Assembly: GCA_963082875.1 (NCBI GenBank)
Contig: OY720098.1
Coordinates: 19,034,001-19,098,000 of the forward strand
DNA from: Corella eumyota
Taxonomy: Eukaryota; Chordata; Ascidiacea; Phlebobranchia; Corellidae
Direction of reading: 5' to 3'
Length of the DNA: 64,000 bases
The position numbers and the translations under genes are program-made. The notes under the pieces are model-generated. The model ran no database searches. It was not told where the DNA came from and worked only from the letters and a program-made list of their open reading frames with translations. Below, one piece after another: positions 49,825 to 63,900 of the stretch; position 1 is the stretch's first letter, and each line of letters opens with the position of its first letter.

Positions 49825-52800
49825 TTAAGTACAAGTTGCAACAGAATCATGATGATAATATCGTTCTTTAATTTTAGTAACAAATGTCCATGTGTCTTCT
49901 GCGATGTCATATTCGAGAATTGAATTATTATCATCTAGGCCCCTTTTTAAAGATAATGCAAAAAAATAAGAAACAATGCAAAAAATAAATCAATAATAGA
50001 TTAAAAATTGTAACAAGTTTAGAAGCAAATTAAATCTTTTTACATACCCTCCAACAACATAAATATTGTTTTGAATCAAACATCCTGAAAATGAACTTCT
50101 TGGTGACAACATAGAAGTTACATTGTTCCAAATATTACTTGTTACATCATAAACTTCAACTGAATTAAGATAACCGTTTCTATCATGACCTCCTAAGTAT
50201 AAATGAAAGTGTTTTTTTGATTTAAAAGTATCATTTACATTTAACTTTTAAATAAAAAATAAAAATCAATTCTATAATGCTACAAAATTAATATTTGAAT
50301 TATATATTATTTTATCTAATAGACAAAAATATTTTAAAAGTATAAACAAACCAAATTTTGTTTACATCTTACCCATTGCAAATATTTTATCCTGGTTTGC
50401 CAAAGCAACAAACCACTTTCTTGGGGTTTGTAAAGGAGCGACAAAATCCCATTTATCCTCTTTTGGGTTGTATCTTTCAACAGTGTTGGTTACTTCACTA
50501 TTTGCATCACCACCAATGGCATAAAGATAACCTGCAATAAATTAAATTTTGTATTTTGTTATGTAAATTTAAACAAAATATAAAAAGATTGCAAAGTTCG
50601 TAAACAATGTCATAAAGCTTACTAATGATAGAATAGACAATATAGTTTATAAAAATTTATAAATGTTGAAGTTGTAGACAGAAGTTTTAATAAATGTTTT
50701 ATTACTTTTAATCGATTTAGCTAATAAATTAATTTAAAAAAAAACTTTTAACCTTTTAGTTGTACAAGTTCATGAAAACAACGTGGCGTTTCCATGTTTG
50801 AAATTCCAACCCATTTATTTGTGGTTTCTGTGTAATATTCGCAAGTGTCACGATTAAACTTCATACTCCCAGTCACAAAAATCAAATCTAAATGTAAAGT
50901 TTTAATTATACCAGTACAATTACATTAAACAAAATTAATTATATAAGTAATTAAATATCACCATGTGAATCAAAATAAAAAATGTTAAATGTTTTTTACC
51001 ATTTAAAACTGTAGCTCCATGACCACCTCTCTTATAATTCATTGATTTAACTTGCTCCCAAGTAATAAGAGTTTGTTTGTAGTTCATTCTATAAACTGTA
51101 TTTAGTTGAGTTCGTTTAAATCATTTTAAAACAAACACACTTGTGACCAAATCTTCCTTCTAGCGTGTCCTTTATTAATGTAATATCATAACATTACATT
51201 AACATTTACAAAAACTTTATTATAAATTTTTGTAAAATCATTTAACAAAAATCTTGTTTAATTATTGCATTGTAGTTTTTGTTAAAAAAATGTAACAAAA
51301 TTGATGAAAAAGTTTTTTTCTTTTTTTGTTACTTTTTTTTTATAAATTACCATCACAAATATTGAACTTGATAAATGTTAATTCCTACCTCTTTTTTATT
51401 AAAAGTATTTCTTGTAATATTGTATTGACAAACATTTTGTTCTGTGGCATTTCCTCCAATTATCAAAATGTTGTCTAAACATAAACACTCAGTTGTTATT
51501 TTTTTAATAAACATTTATTTACAATAAGTAACAAATCAAAAAAATAATTTAATTTACCTTTCATTGGATATAAAACAAATCGAATTGCCTCCATTACTGT
51601 GTTGATGTAGATCAGATTATTTTTAATAAAAACCTAAACATAAATGTTAGAAAATTAATTAAATTGCCTAAACTTGCTTAAATTAGCCACCTAAATGTGA
51701 AAAAATAAGATAAAAACAGACTTTACTATAACAAAATAAAAGCAAATGTTGTTCTAAACTTTACAAAACAATTTATTTTTTTTTAAATCTAACCTCGACA
51801 CTGACAACATTATTAAGAAAGTCCAATGGCAACTGACAAAGTTTTAATTCAACTTTGTCAAGAACTTCAAGAAATCGATCTTGTCTTTCAATTACTTTAA
51901 ATTTAATCCATTCAACAACAGCAGTGTACAAACATTTCTTCTCAACCTAATAACATAAAATATAAAAAATGTTAATAACATATTAAAACATTTAGTACAT
52001 CTTTAAACTATGAGCCATTTGCTAAAGCTGATATTTCTTATTTTTATTATTAAAAAATTTATTTTAAAGTTAAATCAAAAAATTAGGGAATATTCTAAAC
52101 TACACTCTTCAAAAACCTAAAAACATACAACAATAAACTTTAAAAAATAAACAAACCATTTTAAAGTTCGAGCAAAAATCATCTTCCAATAAATTCTTAA
52201 ACTCATCATGTGACAAAATCTCATTCACATTTTTTTTCATAAACTCATTGACATTATCCATGAGTTCGTTGCTATGGTAAGTATCAGCCAATGAGGGAAG
52301 AGTAAAAATGTTTTGACATGATAAAGCTTTTTTCAAATAATTGATACATTTTTGCTTTAAATCTATAAAAATTAAAATGATTTTTAAGAACGCTAGATAT
52401 GTATATAGCTTGTTTTTAAAATCTAAATATTTAACAAGCCAGAAAATTTTAGTAGAATTTATTCCTATATACAATACCAAACAATGACTTACCTTTAATT
52501 TGCAAATATTCTGCAGCATCAAGCAAATCACAAACATTCTTGGTGTTTAATTTAATTTCTACTCCATAAAAATAATCAAGAATTGACTGCATTAAAGTTG
52601 CACTGATTCTATCAATGTTTATTGTTGAACTATATTTCTCTTCCATCTTTAAAATTGCATTGATTTAAAAAGTACCGATTTTATCAAAAAAATATTTAAG
52701 TTAATTTATCTTTATTAAAAAAATTAGTTTTAAAACTTGTTTATAGGCTACCAAAGATTTTAAGATATTGTCAAGAATGTTAAATATACCTCAGTATCAA

Positions 52801-53083
52801 AAGCTTTATCAAAAAAGACACTGAAACAGGACAACACCATCACACTGGCTGTAAACACTTTGTTCTCTGTACAAATCTTAGCATCATTAAATCTAACTCG
52901 ATCACGATTTCTAAAAGGAAAAACCAAAAACTTTAAATAAGAATTCAACTAAAATACATAAAAAAATGCATAATTTGAATCAAAATATTTCACATACTTG
53001 TTAGCAAATGTTTGCAACTGAGTTTCATTTTCATTCTTGCATGTCTCCTCAACAATATCACAAGTTCCAAAAATTGAAAACAT
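49825..53083 (-). pseudogene. KLHL copy G: deletion and frame loss in Kelch blade 2
   Basis: Twelve recognisable exons (exon 1 at 53083-52998, exon 3 at 52646-52493, terminal exon ending at 49825). Exon 8 (51169-51000) is 170 bases against 199 in copy C. The part coding FVYIIGGC is lost and the frame breaks, with TAA soon after FKMI. That removes the blade-2 core and everything after it. Exon 9 starts D instead of G at the splice codon. BTB and BACK are intact: NRDRVRFND, MEEKYSSTINIDRISAT, NIFTLPSLAD. A truncated BTB-BACK protein without most blades could still be made. Intron 3 uses GT (52491-52492). Exon 3 to exon 4 plus their introns match copy D. Confidence 0.82.
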
Positions 53084-53548
53084 TTTAACAATTTTAATAA
53101 TAACAAAATATTTAAAACAAAATATTTAACATTAAACCTGCCATCATTTGAATATTACAATGATAAAAGAAAATAGATTATTATAATTATAAAGTATATG
53201 AATAAAAACTATTTTTTTAATTTAAATAATAACATCAAAAAATAAAAATACTTTATATAAACAAAACAAATGTTTACATAACTCTGTAATCTGTAATAAA
53301 ATATATCTATTAAGTACTTAATTAAAACAAATAAAAATATTAGCAGATATATGATAACCTTATACAATATGTTTTGTGATTGAAATTTATATCCAATACA
53401 AAATTAATAAATGTAAATCAGCATTATCAATATATGCAATAAAAAAAAGAAAGAAAGCAAAATTTAATATTAAAAAAGTTTTGGAAAATTTAAATCATCA
53501 AGCTACAATGTCATTTTTAATGCACTTTAATTAAAAGTTTAGATTAAA
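53084..53548. other. KLHL spacer G/H, type 2
   Basis: 465 bp with the type 2 landmarks. No gene is seen in it. Confidence 0.65.
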
Positions 53549-56500
53549 TTATTGGTTAACAAAAACATAAGTACAAATTGCAACAGAATCATGGTAATAA
53601 TATTCTTCTTTAATTTTAGTTACAAATGTCCATGTGTCTTCTGCGATGTCATATTTGAGAATTGAATTATTATCATCTAGGCTCCTATTTAAGATAATGC
53701 AAAAAATAATAAAAAAAGAAACATATAATAAATTGAAAATTTTTAACGAGTTTTAAAGCAAATTAAATCTTTTTACTTACCCTCCAACAACATAAATATT
53801 GTTTTGTATCAAACATCCTGAAAATGCATTTCTAGGTGACAACATAGAAGTTACATTGTTCCAAATATTATTTGTTACATCATAAACTTCAACTGAATTA
53901 AGATTACTGTTTCCATCATTACCTCCTAAGTATAAATAAAAATGTATTTTTATTAAGAAGTATCTTTTACATTTAAATCTAAAATAAAAATAAAAATAAA
54001 TTCTGTAATGCTACAAAATTAATATTTGAATTATATATCATTTTATCTAATATACAAAAATATTTATTAATATTTTAAAAAGCATAAACAAACCAAATTT
54101 TATTTACATCTTACCCATTGCAAATATTTTATCCTGGTTTGCCAAAGCAACAAACCACTTTCTTGGGGTTCGTATGGTGGCCACAAAATTCCATTTGTCC
54201 CTATTTGGGTTGTAACTTTCAACAGTGTTTGTTATATTTTTATCTGATACACCACCAATAGCATAAAGATAACCTGTAATAAATTAAATTTTGTATTTTG
54301 TTATGTTAATTTAAACAAAATATAAAAAGTTTGGAAAGTTGGTAAACAATGTCATAAAGCTTACCAATGATAGAATAGACAATATAGTTTATTAAAATTT
54401 ATAAATGTTGAAGTTGTAGACAGAAGTTTTAATAAATGTTTTAATACTTTAAATCAATTTTGCTAATAAATTAGTTTTAAAAAAAACTTTTAACCTTTTA
54501 GTTGTACAAGTTCATGAAAACAACGTTGCATTTTCATGTTTGCAAGTTTAACCCATTTATTCGTGGTTTCTGTGTAATATTCACAAGTGTCACAATTAAG
54601 CTTCCTACTCCCAGTCACAAAAATCAAACCTAAATGTAAAGTTTTAATTATACCAATACAATAACATTAAACAAAATAAATTATATAAGTAATTAAATAT
54701 CACCATGTGATTCAAAATAAAAACTGTTAAATGTTTTTATACCATTTAAAACTGTAGCCCCATGACCACTACGCTTATAATTTATTGATTTAACTTGTTC
54801 CCAAGTAATAGGAGTTTGTTTGTAGTTCATTCTATAAACTGTATTTGGTTCGGTTTGATCTTTACCATTACATCCACCAATTATGTAAACAAAATCATTT
54901 AAAACAACACACTTGTGACCAAATCTTCCTTCTAGTGTGTCCTTTATTAATGTAATATCATAACATTACATTAACATTTACAACAACTTTATTATAATTT
55001 TTTGTAAAATCATTTAACAAAAATCTTGTTTAATTATTGCATTGTAGTTTTTAATAAAAAAAGTAACAAAATTAGTGAAAAAAATTTTTTTCTAATTTTG
55101 TTATACATTTTTTTATAAATTACCATCACAAATATTGAACTTGATAAATGTTAATTCGAACCTCTTTTTGTTCAAAAGTATTTCTTGAAATATTATATTG
55201 ACAAACATTTTGTTCTGTGACTTTTCCTCCAATTATTAAAATGTTGTCTAAACTTAAACACTTAGTTGTTATTTTTTTAATAAACATTTATTTACAATTA
55301 GTAACAAATCAAAAAAACAAATTAATTTACCTTTCATTGGATATAAAACAAATCGAATTGCCTCCATTACTGTGTTGATGTAGATCAGATTATTTTTAAT
55401 AAAAACCTAAACATAAATGTTAGAAAATTAATTAAATTGCCTAAACTTGCTTAAATTAGTCACTTAAATGTGAAAAAATATGATAAAAACAGACTTTACT
55501 ATAACAAAATAAAAGCAAATGTAGTTCTAAACTTTACAAAACAAATTAATTTTTTTAAATCTAACCTCAACACTGACAACATTATGAAGAAAGTCCAATG
55601 GCAACTGACAAAGCTTGAGTTCAACTTTGTCAAGAATTTCAAGAAATCGACCTTGTCTTTCAGTTACTTTAAATTTAATCCATTCAACAACAGCAGTGTA
55701 CAAACATTTTTTCTCAATCTGGTAATATAAAATATAAGAAATGTTAATAACATATTAAAACATTAAGTACATCTTTAAACTATGGGCCATTTGCTAAAGT
55801 CAATATTTTCAATTTTTATTATTCAAATAATTTTTTTTTAAAGTTAGATCAAAATATTAGTGCATATGTTGATTAGTGCATATTTTAAACTAAACTCTTC
55901 AAAAACCTAAAAACATACAACCATAAACTTCAAAAAAATTAACAAACCATTTTAAAGTTTGAGCAAAAATTATCTTCCAATAAATTTTTAAACTCATCAT
56001 GTAACAAAATCTCATTCACATTTGTTTTCATGAACTCATTGACCTTATCCATGAGTTCGTTGCTATGGTAAGTATCAGCCAATAAGCGAAGAGTAAAAAT
56101 GTTTTGACATGATAAAGCATTTTTCAAATAATTGATACATTTTTGCTTCAAATCTGATAAAAGTAAAATGGGTTTTAAGAACATTAGATATATGGCTTGT
56201 TTTTAAAATCTAAAAATTTAACATTCCAAAAAAATTTTGAAAAAATTTAATCCTATATAAAATCCCAAACATGATTTACCTTTAATTTGCAAGTATTCTG
56301 CAGCATCAAGCAAATCACAAACATTCTTAGCGTTTAATTTAATTTCTACTCCATAAAAATAATCTAGAATTGACTGCATTGAAGTTGCACTGATTCTATC
56401 AATGTTTATTGTTGAACTGTATTTCTCTTCCATCTTTAAGATTACATTGATTTTAAAAGTATCAATTTTATCAAAGTAAATTTATCTTTATTAAAAAAAT

Positions 56501-56859
56501 AAATTTAAAAATTTTTTTATAGGCTACCAAAGATTGTAAGATATTGTCAAGAATGTTAATATTACCTCAGTATCAAAAGCTTTATCAAAGAAGACACTGA
56601 AACAGGACAACACCATCACACTGGCTGTAAACACTTTGTTCTCTGTACAAATCTTGGCATCATTAAATATAACTCGATCACGATTTCTAAAAAGAAAAAC
56701 CAAAAACTTTAAATAAGAATTCGACTAAAATACATAAAAAAATGCATAATTTGAATCAAAATATTTCACTTACTTGTTAGCAAATATTTGTAACTGAGTT
56801 TCATTTTCATTCTTGCATGTCTCCTCACCAATATCACAAGTTCCAAAAATTGAAAACAT
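53549..56859 (-). CDS. KLHL copy H: BTB-BACK-Kelch protein, intact
   Basis: Twelve exons, exon 1 at 56859-56774, exon 3 at 56433-56280, terminal exon ending at 53549. All read in frame. BTB exon 2 reads RVIFNDAKICTENKV. BACK has LKNALSCQNIFTLRLLAD and exon 5 IEKKCLYTAVVEWIKFKV. Kelch loops are IGGKVTEQN, IGGCNGKDQT, TGSRKLNCD, IGGVSDKNI and GGNDGNSN; the last blade ends HDSVAICTYVFVNQ, one of the longer C-termini. Blade 4's loop VSDKNI is shared with pseudogene B rather than neighbouring copies. Intron 3 uses GT (56278-56279). A CUL3 adaptor role is inferred. Confidence 0.88.
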
Positions 56860-57320
56860 TTTAACAATTTTAATAATAACAAAATATTTAAAACAAAATA
56901 TTTAACATTAAACCTGTCATCAATTGAATATTACAATTATAAAAGAAAATAGATTATTATAATTATAAAGTATATGGTTAAAAACTATTTTTTTAATTTA
57001 AATAATAACATCAAAAAATAAAAATACTTTGTAAAAACAAAACAAATGTTTACATAAATCTGTAATTTGTGATAAAATATATGAAAGTGCTTAATTAAAA
57101 CAACTAAAAATGATAGCAGATATATGATGCCTTTTTACAATATGTTTTGTGATTGAAATGTATATCCAATACAAAATTAATAAATGTTAATTGGCATGAT
57201 CAATATATGCATAAAAAAAAAGAAAAAACTTAAAATTTAATATTAAAATAATTTTAAAATTTAAATCATCAAGTTACAGTGTTATTGTTTAATGCACTTT
57301 AACTGTAAGTTTAGATTAAA
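56860..57320. other. KLHL spacer H/I, type 2
   Basis: 461 bp, almost the same as spacer E/F over the part next to the downstream 3' end. No gene is seen in it. Confidence 0.65.
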
Positions 57321-60300
57321 TTATTGGTTAACAAAAGAATAAGCACAAATTGCAACAGAATCATGATAATAATATTGTTCTTTAATTTCAGTAACAAATG
57401 TCCATGTGTCTTCTGTGATGTCATATTTGAGAATTGAATTATTATCATCAGAAATCCTATTTAAAATAATGCAAAAAATTAAAATAAGAAACATATAATA
57501 GATTAAAAATTGAAACAAGTTTAGAAGCAAATAAATCTTTTTACTTACCCTCTAACAACATAAATATTATTTTGTATCAAACATCCTGAAAATGAACTTC
57601 TTGGTAACAACATAGAAGTAAATTTGTTCCAAATATTATTTGTTACATCATAAACTTCAACTGAACTAAGATTATTTTTTCCATTATTACCTCCTAAGTA
57701 TAAATGAAAGTATTTTAAAAGTATAAACAAACCAAATTTTATTTACATCTTACCCATTGCAAATATTTTATCCTGGTTTGCCAAAGCAACAAACCACCTT
57801 CTTGAGGTTTGTAAAGGAGCCACAAAATTCCATTTATCCTCTTTTGGGTTGTATCTTTCAACAGTGTTGGTTACTTTACCATTTGAAAAACCACCAATGG
57901 CATAAAGAAAACCTAAGAGCAGTTCAAAAATTTGAATCATATAGTGATGTAAAACTGCATTTAAAAGATCAACCAAAAACATTTTAAAAGAACTAACAAA
58001 CTCGAAACATTCACCTTTAAGTTGAACAAGTTCATGAACACATCGTGGGATCTGCATGCTTGCAAAATTTACCCATGTATCCATTGGTTCCATATAATAT
58101 TCACAAGTATTAGAACTCACTGTAACATTTCCAGTTACAAATACTAAACCTAAATAGGATGTTGAACCACATGAGTACAGTATCTTTAAAAATTTACTTG
58201 TTTAAATAAATAACACAAACTGTTAAATATAAAATAAGCAAAGTACTCAACGTTACTAAATGAAACAATTTAATGCATTCCATATTATTTGTTTTTACCT
58301 TTTAAAACTGTAGCGCCATGAGCACCACGCTTATAATTCATTGATTTAACTTGCTCCCAATTAAAAGAAGTTTGTTCGTAGTTCATTCTATAAACCGTAT
58401 TCAGTTTGGTATCATCATTACCAGTACATCCACCAATTATGTAAACAAAATCATTTAAAACAACACATTTGTGACAATATCTTCCTTCTGGTATATCCTT
58501 TATTAAAGTAATATTATAACATTATATTAAGATGTACAACAATTTTATTATAAATCTTTGTAAAATCATTTAACAAAAATCTTGTTCAATTATTGCACTG
58601 TAGTTTTCGATAAACAAATGTTACAAATTTAGTGAAGGTTTTCTATTTTCTAATTTTGTTACATTTTTTAAAAATTAACATTACAAATATTAAACTTGAT
58701 AAATGTTAATTCTTACCTCTTTTTGTTCAAAAGTATTGCTTGAAATATTATATTGACAAACAATATTTTTTGTTTTCCCTCCCCCAATTATTAAAATTTT
58801 GTCTAAATATATTAGTTAGTATTTTTCGATAAATATTTTATATACTTAGCAACCAAATAAACAAAATAATATGATTTACCTCTTACAGGATATAAGATAG
58901 ATTGAATTGTTTCCATTACCTTGTTGAGGTAGGTCAAATTTTTTTTAATAAAAAGCTAAATGTAAATGTCATTAAAGTTATTTAACTAACTTGAGCTTAA
59001 CCTCCATAAAAATATATATATATATAAAAACACTTTTATTAAAAAAATGTCAAAAATAAAAAAATTGAGTTTTACTTATAATAAACAAAGAAGGTATTAC
59101 AACTTTAATTTATTTATCTTTAAGAATCAAACCGACTTATTTGTTTAAATCTAACCTCAGCTCCAACAACGTTATGAAGAAAGTCCAATGGCAACTGACA
59201 AAGCTTTAATTCAACTTTGTCTACGATTTCAAGAAATCGATCTTGTCTTTCAGTTAGTTCAAATTTAATCCATTCAACAACAGCAATGTACAAACATTTT
59301 TTCTCAACCTGGTTATAGGGAAATAATGCGAATAAAAGTTTTGAAAAAACCCACAAACTAATTAAAAAACAACTATGTGTCAAATTTGTAACAAATAAAA
59401 TACTTCACATACATCATATTACAATTTACACATAAACAAATTATTCATAACCTTATAGTGTTTTACAAAAACAAACCATTTTAAAGTTTAAGCAAAAATC
59501 ATCTTCCAATAAATTCTTAAACCCATCATGTGACAAAATCTCTTTTACATTTGTTTTCATGAACTCATTGACCTTATCCATGAGTTTATTGCTATGGTAA
59601 GTTTCAGCCAATGAGCGAAGAGTAAAAATGTTTTGATTGGTTAACGTTTTTTTCAAATAATTGATACATTTTTGCTTCAAATCTAAAAAAAAATTAAAAG
59701 TAACTTCAAAAATTATTAAATATACGACTTGATTATTATACTTTATATTTTTTTGTGCCCAAAAATAAAAAAATGGTTAAGTAAAATTTTATTTTGTATA
59801 CAATTTTAAACAATGACTTGCTTTTAATTTGCAAATATTCTGCTGCATCAAGCAAATCACAAACATTCTTGGTGTTTAATTTAATTTCTACTCCATAAAA
59901 ATAATCAAGAATTGACTGCATTGAAGTTGCACTGATTCTATCAATGTTTATTGCTGAACTGTATTTCTCTTCCATCTTTGAAATTGCATTGTTTTAAAAA
60001 GTAATAATTTTACAAAAGAAAAATTAAAAATTGTCATTTTATCAAAGTAAAATTATTTTTTATTAAAAATAATAGTTTTAAAATTTGTTTATAGGCTACC
60101 AAAGATTTTAGAATAAGAATGTTAATATTACCTCAGTATCAAAAGCTTTATCAAAGAAGACACTGAAACAAGACAACACCATCACACTGGCTATAAACAC
60201 TTTGTTCTCTGTACAAATCTTGGCATCATTAAATCTAACTCGATCACGATTCCTAAAAGGAAAAACCAAAAACTTTAAATAAGAATTCGAATAACATTAT

Positions 60301-60429
60301 TACATAAAAAAATGCATAATTTGAATAAAAATATTTTACTTACTTGTTAGCAAATGTTTGTAACTGAGTTTCATTTTCGTTCTTGCATGTCTCCTCACCA
60401 ATATCACAAGTTCCAAAAATTGAAAACAT
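57321..60429 (-). CDS. KLHL copy I: BTB-BACK-Kelch protein, open but with a weak GC donor
   Basis: Twelve exons, exon 1 at 60429-60344, exon 3 at 59975-59822, terminal exon ending at 57321 (HDSVAICAYSFVNQ). All exons are open. Exon 2 has KVFIASVMV. BACK exon 4 reads KKTLTNQNIFTLRSLAE. Kelch loops are IGGGKTKNI, IGGCTGNDDT, TGNVTVSSN, IGGFSNGKV and GGNNGKNN. Two oddities: intron 3 starts with GC (59820-59821) after AAAA instead of AAAG, so the donor loses the exon-final G that GC donors usually need; and exon 11 ends VVRG where every other copy with a full-length exon 11 has VVGG. If the donor fails, exon 3 would read on into the intron. The copy is called functional with caution. Its 3' end and spacer match copy F. 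Confidence 0.8.
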
Positions 60430-60986
60430 TTCAACAAATTAAGTAAAAACAAAATAATTAAAACAATTTTATCTAAATTCCTAAATTTAAAACCTGTTAT
60501 GAAATAAATAAATTAAATCAAAAAAAAATTTTTAAATATTTTTAACAACTAAAATGTGTTGAAGTCAACAATAGCGAACAAACTTTTAAAGATCAAAATT
60601 AAAATTATTAAAATATATGAGAGTTACAATTGAAATAAAAATCTAGCAAAAAAATAATATTGATTAAATATAAATACAACTGAGTTATTATAAAAAATAA
60701 AAATCAAATTTAAAACAAATTTTTTTAAATAGTTAATAATATGTGCATGTTTTCAATGTGTATTTAATGTAATGATTATTAAATGTTAATTTATTCAAAA
60801 AAAGAAAAATCTAACATTGAAAAAAACTAATTTAATTATCTTTATAAATTGCAAAAACATTTCATTATTTAATTTATCAAAATATAGTTTAGTGTAATTA
60901 ATATTACAGTTGCAGAATATAGTATTTATTATTGTCTATAGAGTTTAAACAGAATTTTAAGATTAAAATTATTTTTTAAGTTTGGT
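60430..60986. other. KLHL spacer I/J, type 1
   Basis: 557 bp, matching spacers A/B and C/D. It includes the conserved upstream block of copy I and AATAAA on the minus strand (60925-60930), about 57 bases past J's stop-side exon. Confidence 0.7.
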
Positions 60987-63900
60987 TTAAAATGCAATAG
61001 AAGTATGATATTCAAATTTTTCTTCAAGTTCAGTTATGAAAGTCCATTTGTCATTTTCAATATCATATTTATTGATTGATTTATTATCATCTATACTTCT
61101 ATAAAACAGTAAAAATATATTAATAAAATGTTGACAATGTTCTGTTTGTAATTTAATTACCTAATTTACTTAAAAGGTTAAATATTTTTAACTTACCCTC
61201 CAACAACATAAATATTGTTGGTGACAACATAGAAGTTACATTGTTCCAAATATTATTTGTTACATCATAAACTTCAACTGAACTAAGGTATTCCGTACCA
61301 TTACTACCTCCTAAATATAAATTAATTTAATCTCAATTTAAAATAAATGCTAATCTAAATTATTTTATAATAAAGTTAAATTAGTTAATATTTATGTATG
61401 TAACTTTTACTTCTTACTTTTAACAAAACAACTAAAATTCAAATACAGCTATTAAGTGTTGCTTTATTGCTGAAATGCTAGTATTAAAATTTTATTTGAT
61501 TTATTGAACAAAAATTCTAATCATCTATTTAAAAAAATTTTGATATATAATTCATTTATGCAGCAAAGTTTAAACACTGGATCTAAAATTTAAATGTAAA
61601 TGTATCTTATTCTTACCCATTGCAAAAATTTTATCCTGATTTGCCAAAGCAACAAACCACCCTCTTGGAGTTTGTAAAGGAGCCACAAAATCCCATTTAT
61701 CTTCTTTTGGGTTGTAACTTTCAACAGTGTTGGTTACTTTACCTTTTGAAAAACCACCAATAGCATAAAGAAAACCTAAAATCAGTTAAAAAAATTATAT
61801 AGTAATGTAAGTCTGCATTTAGAAGATCAACAGAAACATTTAAAAAAAACTGAAACCACAAACATTCACCTTTAAATTGAACAAGTTCATGAACACATCG
61901 TGGGATCTGCATGCTTGCAAAATTTACCCATGTATCCATTGGTTCCATATAATATTCACAAGTATTAGAATTTACTGTGATATTTCCAGTTACAAATACT
62001 AAACCTAAATAGGATGTTGAACTAAATGAGTACAGTATCAAATTTACTTATTTAAATAAATAACGCGAACCGTTACATATAAAATAAACAAAGTACTCAA
62101 CACTACTAAATAAAACAATTTAATGCATTCCATATTATTTGTTTTTACCTTTTAAAATTGCAGCTCCATGAGCACCGCGCTTAAAATTCATTGATTTAAC
62201 TTGCTCCCAATTAATAGGGGTTTGTTTGTAGTTCATTTTATAAACTGTATTCAGTTTGGTATTATCATTACCAGTACATCCACCAATTATGTAAACAAAA
62301 TCATTTATAACAACACACTTGTGACAATATCTTCCATTTAGTATGTCCTTTATTAAATTAATATTATAACATTACATTAACATTTTCAACAACTTTATTA
62401 TAAATTTTTGTAAAATCATTTAACAAAAATCTTGTTTAATTATTGCATTGTAGTTTTTGTTAAAAAAATGTAACAAAATTGGTGAAAAAGTTTTTTTTTT
62501 TTTTTTGTTACTTTTTTTTGTAAATAAACATTACAAATATTAAACTTGATAAATGTTAATTCGAACCTCTTTTTTATTAAAAGTATTTCTTGAAATATTA
62601 TATTGACAAACATTTTGTTCTGTGGCATTTCCTCCAATTATTAAAATGTTGTCTAAACTTAAACACTTAGTTGTTATTTTTTTAATAAACATTTATTTAC
62701 AACAAGTAACAAATCAAAAAAATAATTTAATTTACCTTTCATTGGATATAAAACAAATCGAATTGCCTCCATAACTGTGTTGATGTAGGTCAGATTATTT
62801 TTAATAAAAACCTAAACATAAATGTTAGAAAATTAATTAAATTGCCTAAACTTGCTTAAATTAGTCACTTAAATGTGAAAAAATAAGATAAAAACAGACT
62901 TCACTATAACAAAATAAAATCAAATGTAGTTCTAAACTTTACAAAACAAATTAATTTTTTTATATCTAACCTCAACACTGACAACATTATTAAGAAAGTC
63001 CAATGGCAACTGACAAACTTTTAATTCAACTTTGTCAAGAACTTCAGGAAATCGATCTTGTCTTTCAGTTATTTTAAATTTAATCCATTCCACAACAGCA
63101 GTGTACAAACACTTCTTCTCAACCTGGTAATATAAAATATATATAATAAATGTTAATAAAATAATAAAACACTTGGTACATCTTTAAACTATAGGTCATT
63201 TGCTAAAGTAATTATTTCTAATTTTTATTATTCAAATACATATTTTATAAAGTTAGATCAAAAAATTAATGCATATTCTAAACTACACTCTTCAAAAACC
63301 TTAAAACATACAACAAAAAACTTCAAAAAAATTAACAGACCATTTTAAAGTTTGAGCAAAAATCATCTTCCAATAAATTCTTAAACTCATCATGTGACAA
63401 AATCTCATTCACATTTGTTTTCATGAACTCATTGACCTTATCCATGAGTTCATTGCTATGGTAAGTTTCAGCCAATGAGCGAAGAGTAAAAATGTTTTGA
63501 CATGATAAAGCATTTTTCAAATAATTGATACATTTTTGCTTTAAATCTAATAAAATTAAAAGTAACTTCAAAAATGATTAAATATACAACTTGATTATTA
63601 AACTTTATATTTTTATTATGCCCCAAAATAAAAATTGAAAAATAGTTAAGTAAAATTTTATCTTGTATACAATTTCAAACAATGACTTGCCTTTAATTTG
63701 CAAATATTCTGCAGCATCAAGCAGGTCACAAACATTCTTGGTGTTTAATTTAATTTCTACTCCATAAAAATAATCAAGAATTGACTGCATTAAAGTTGCA
63801 CTGATTCTATCAATGTTTATTGTTAAACTGTATTTCTCTTCCATCTAAAAAATAGTATTTGTTGAAACATATAAAAACAGAAAATTTAGCACAAGAAATA

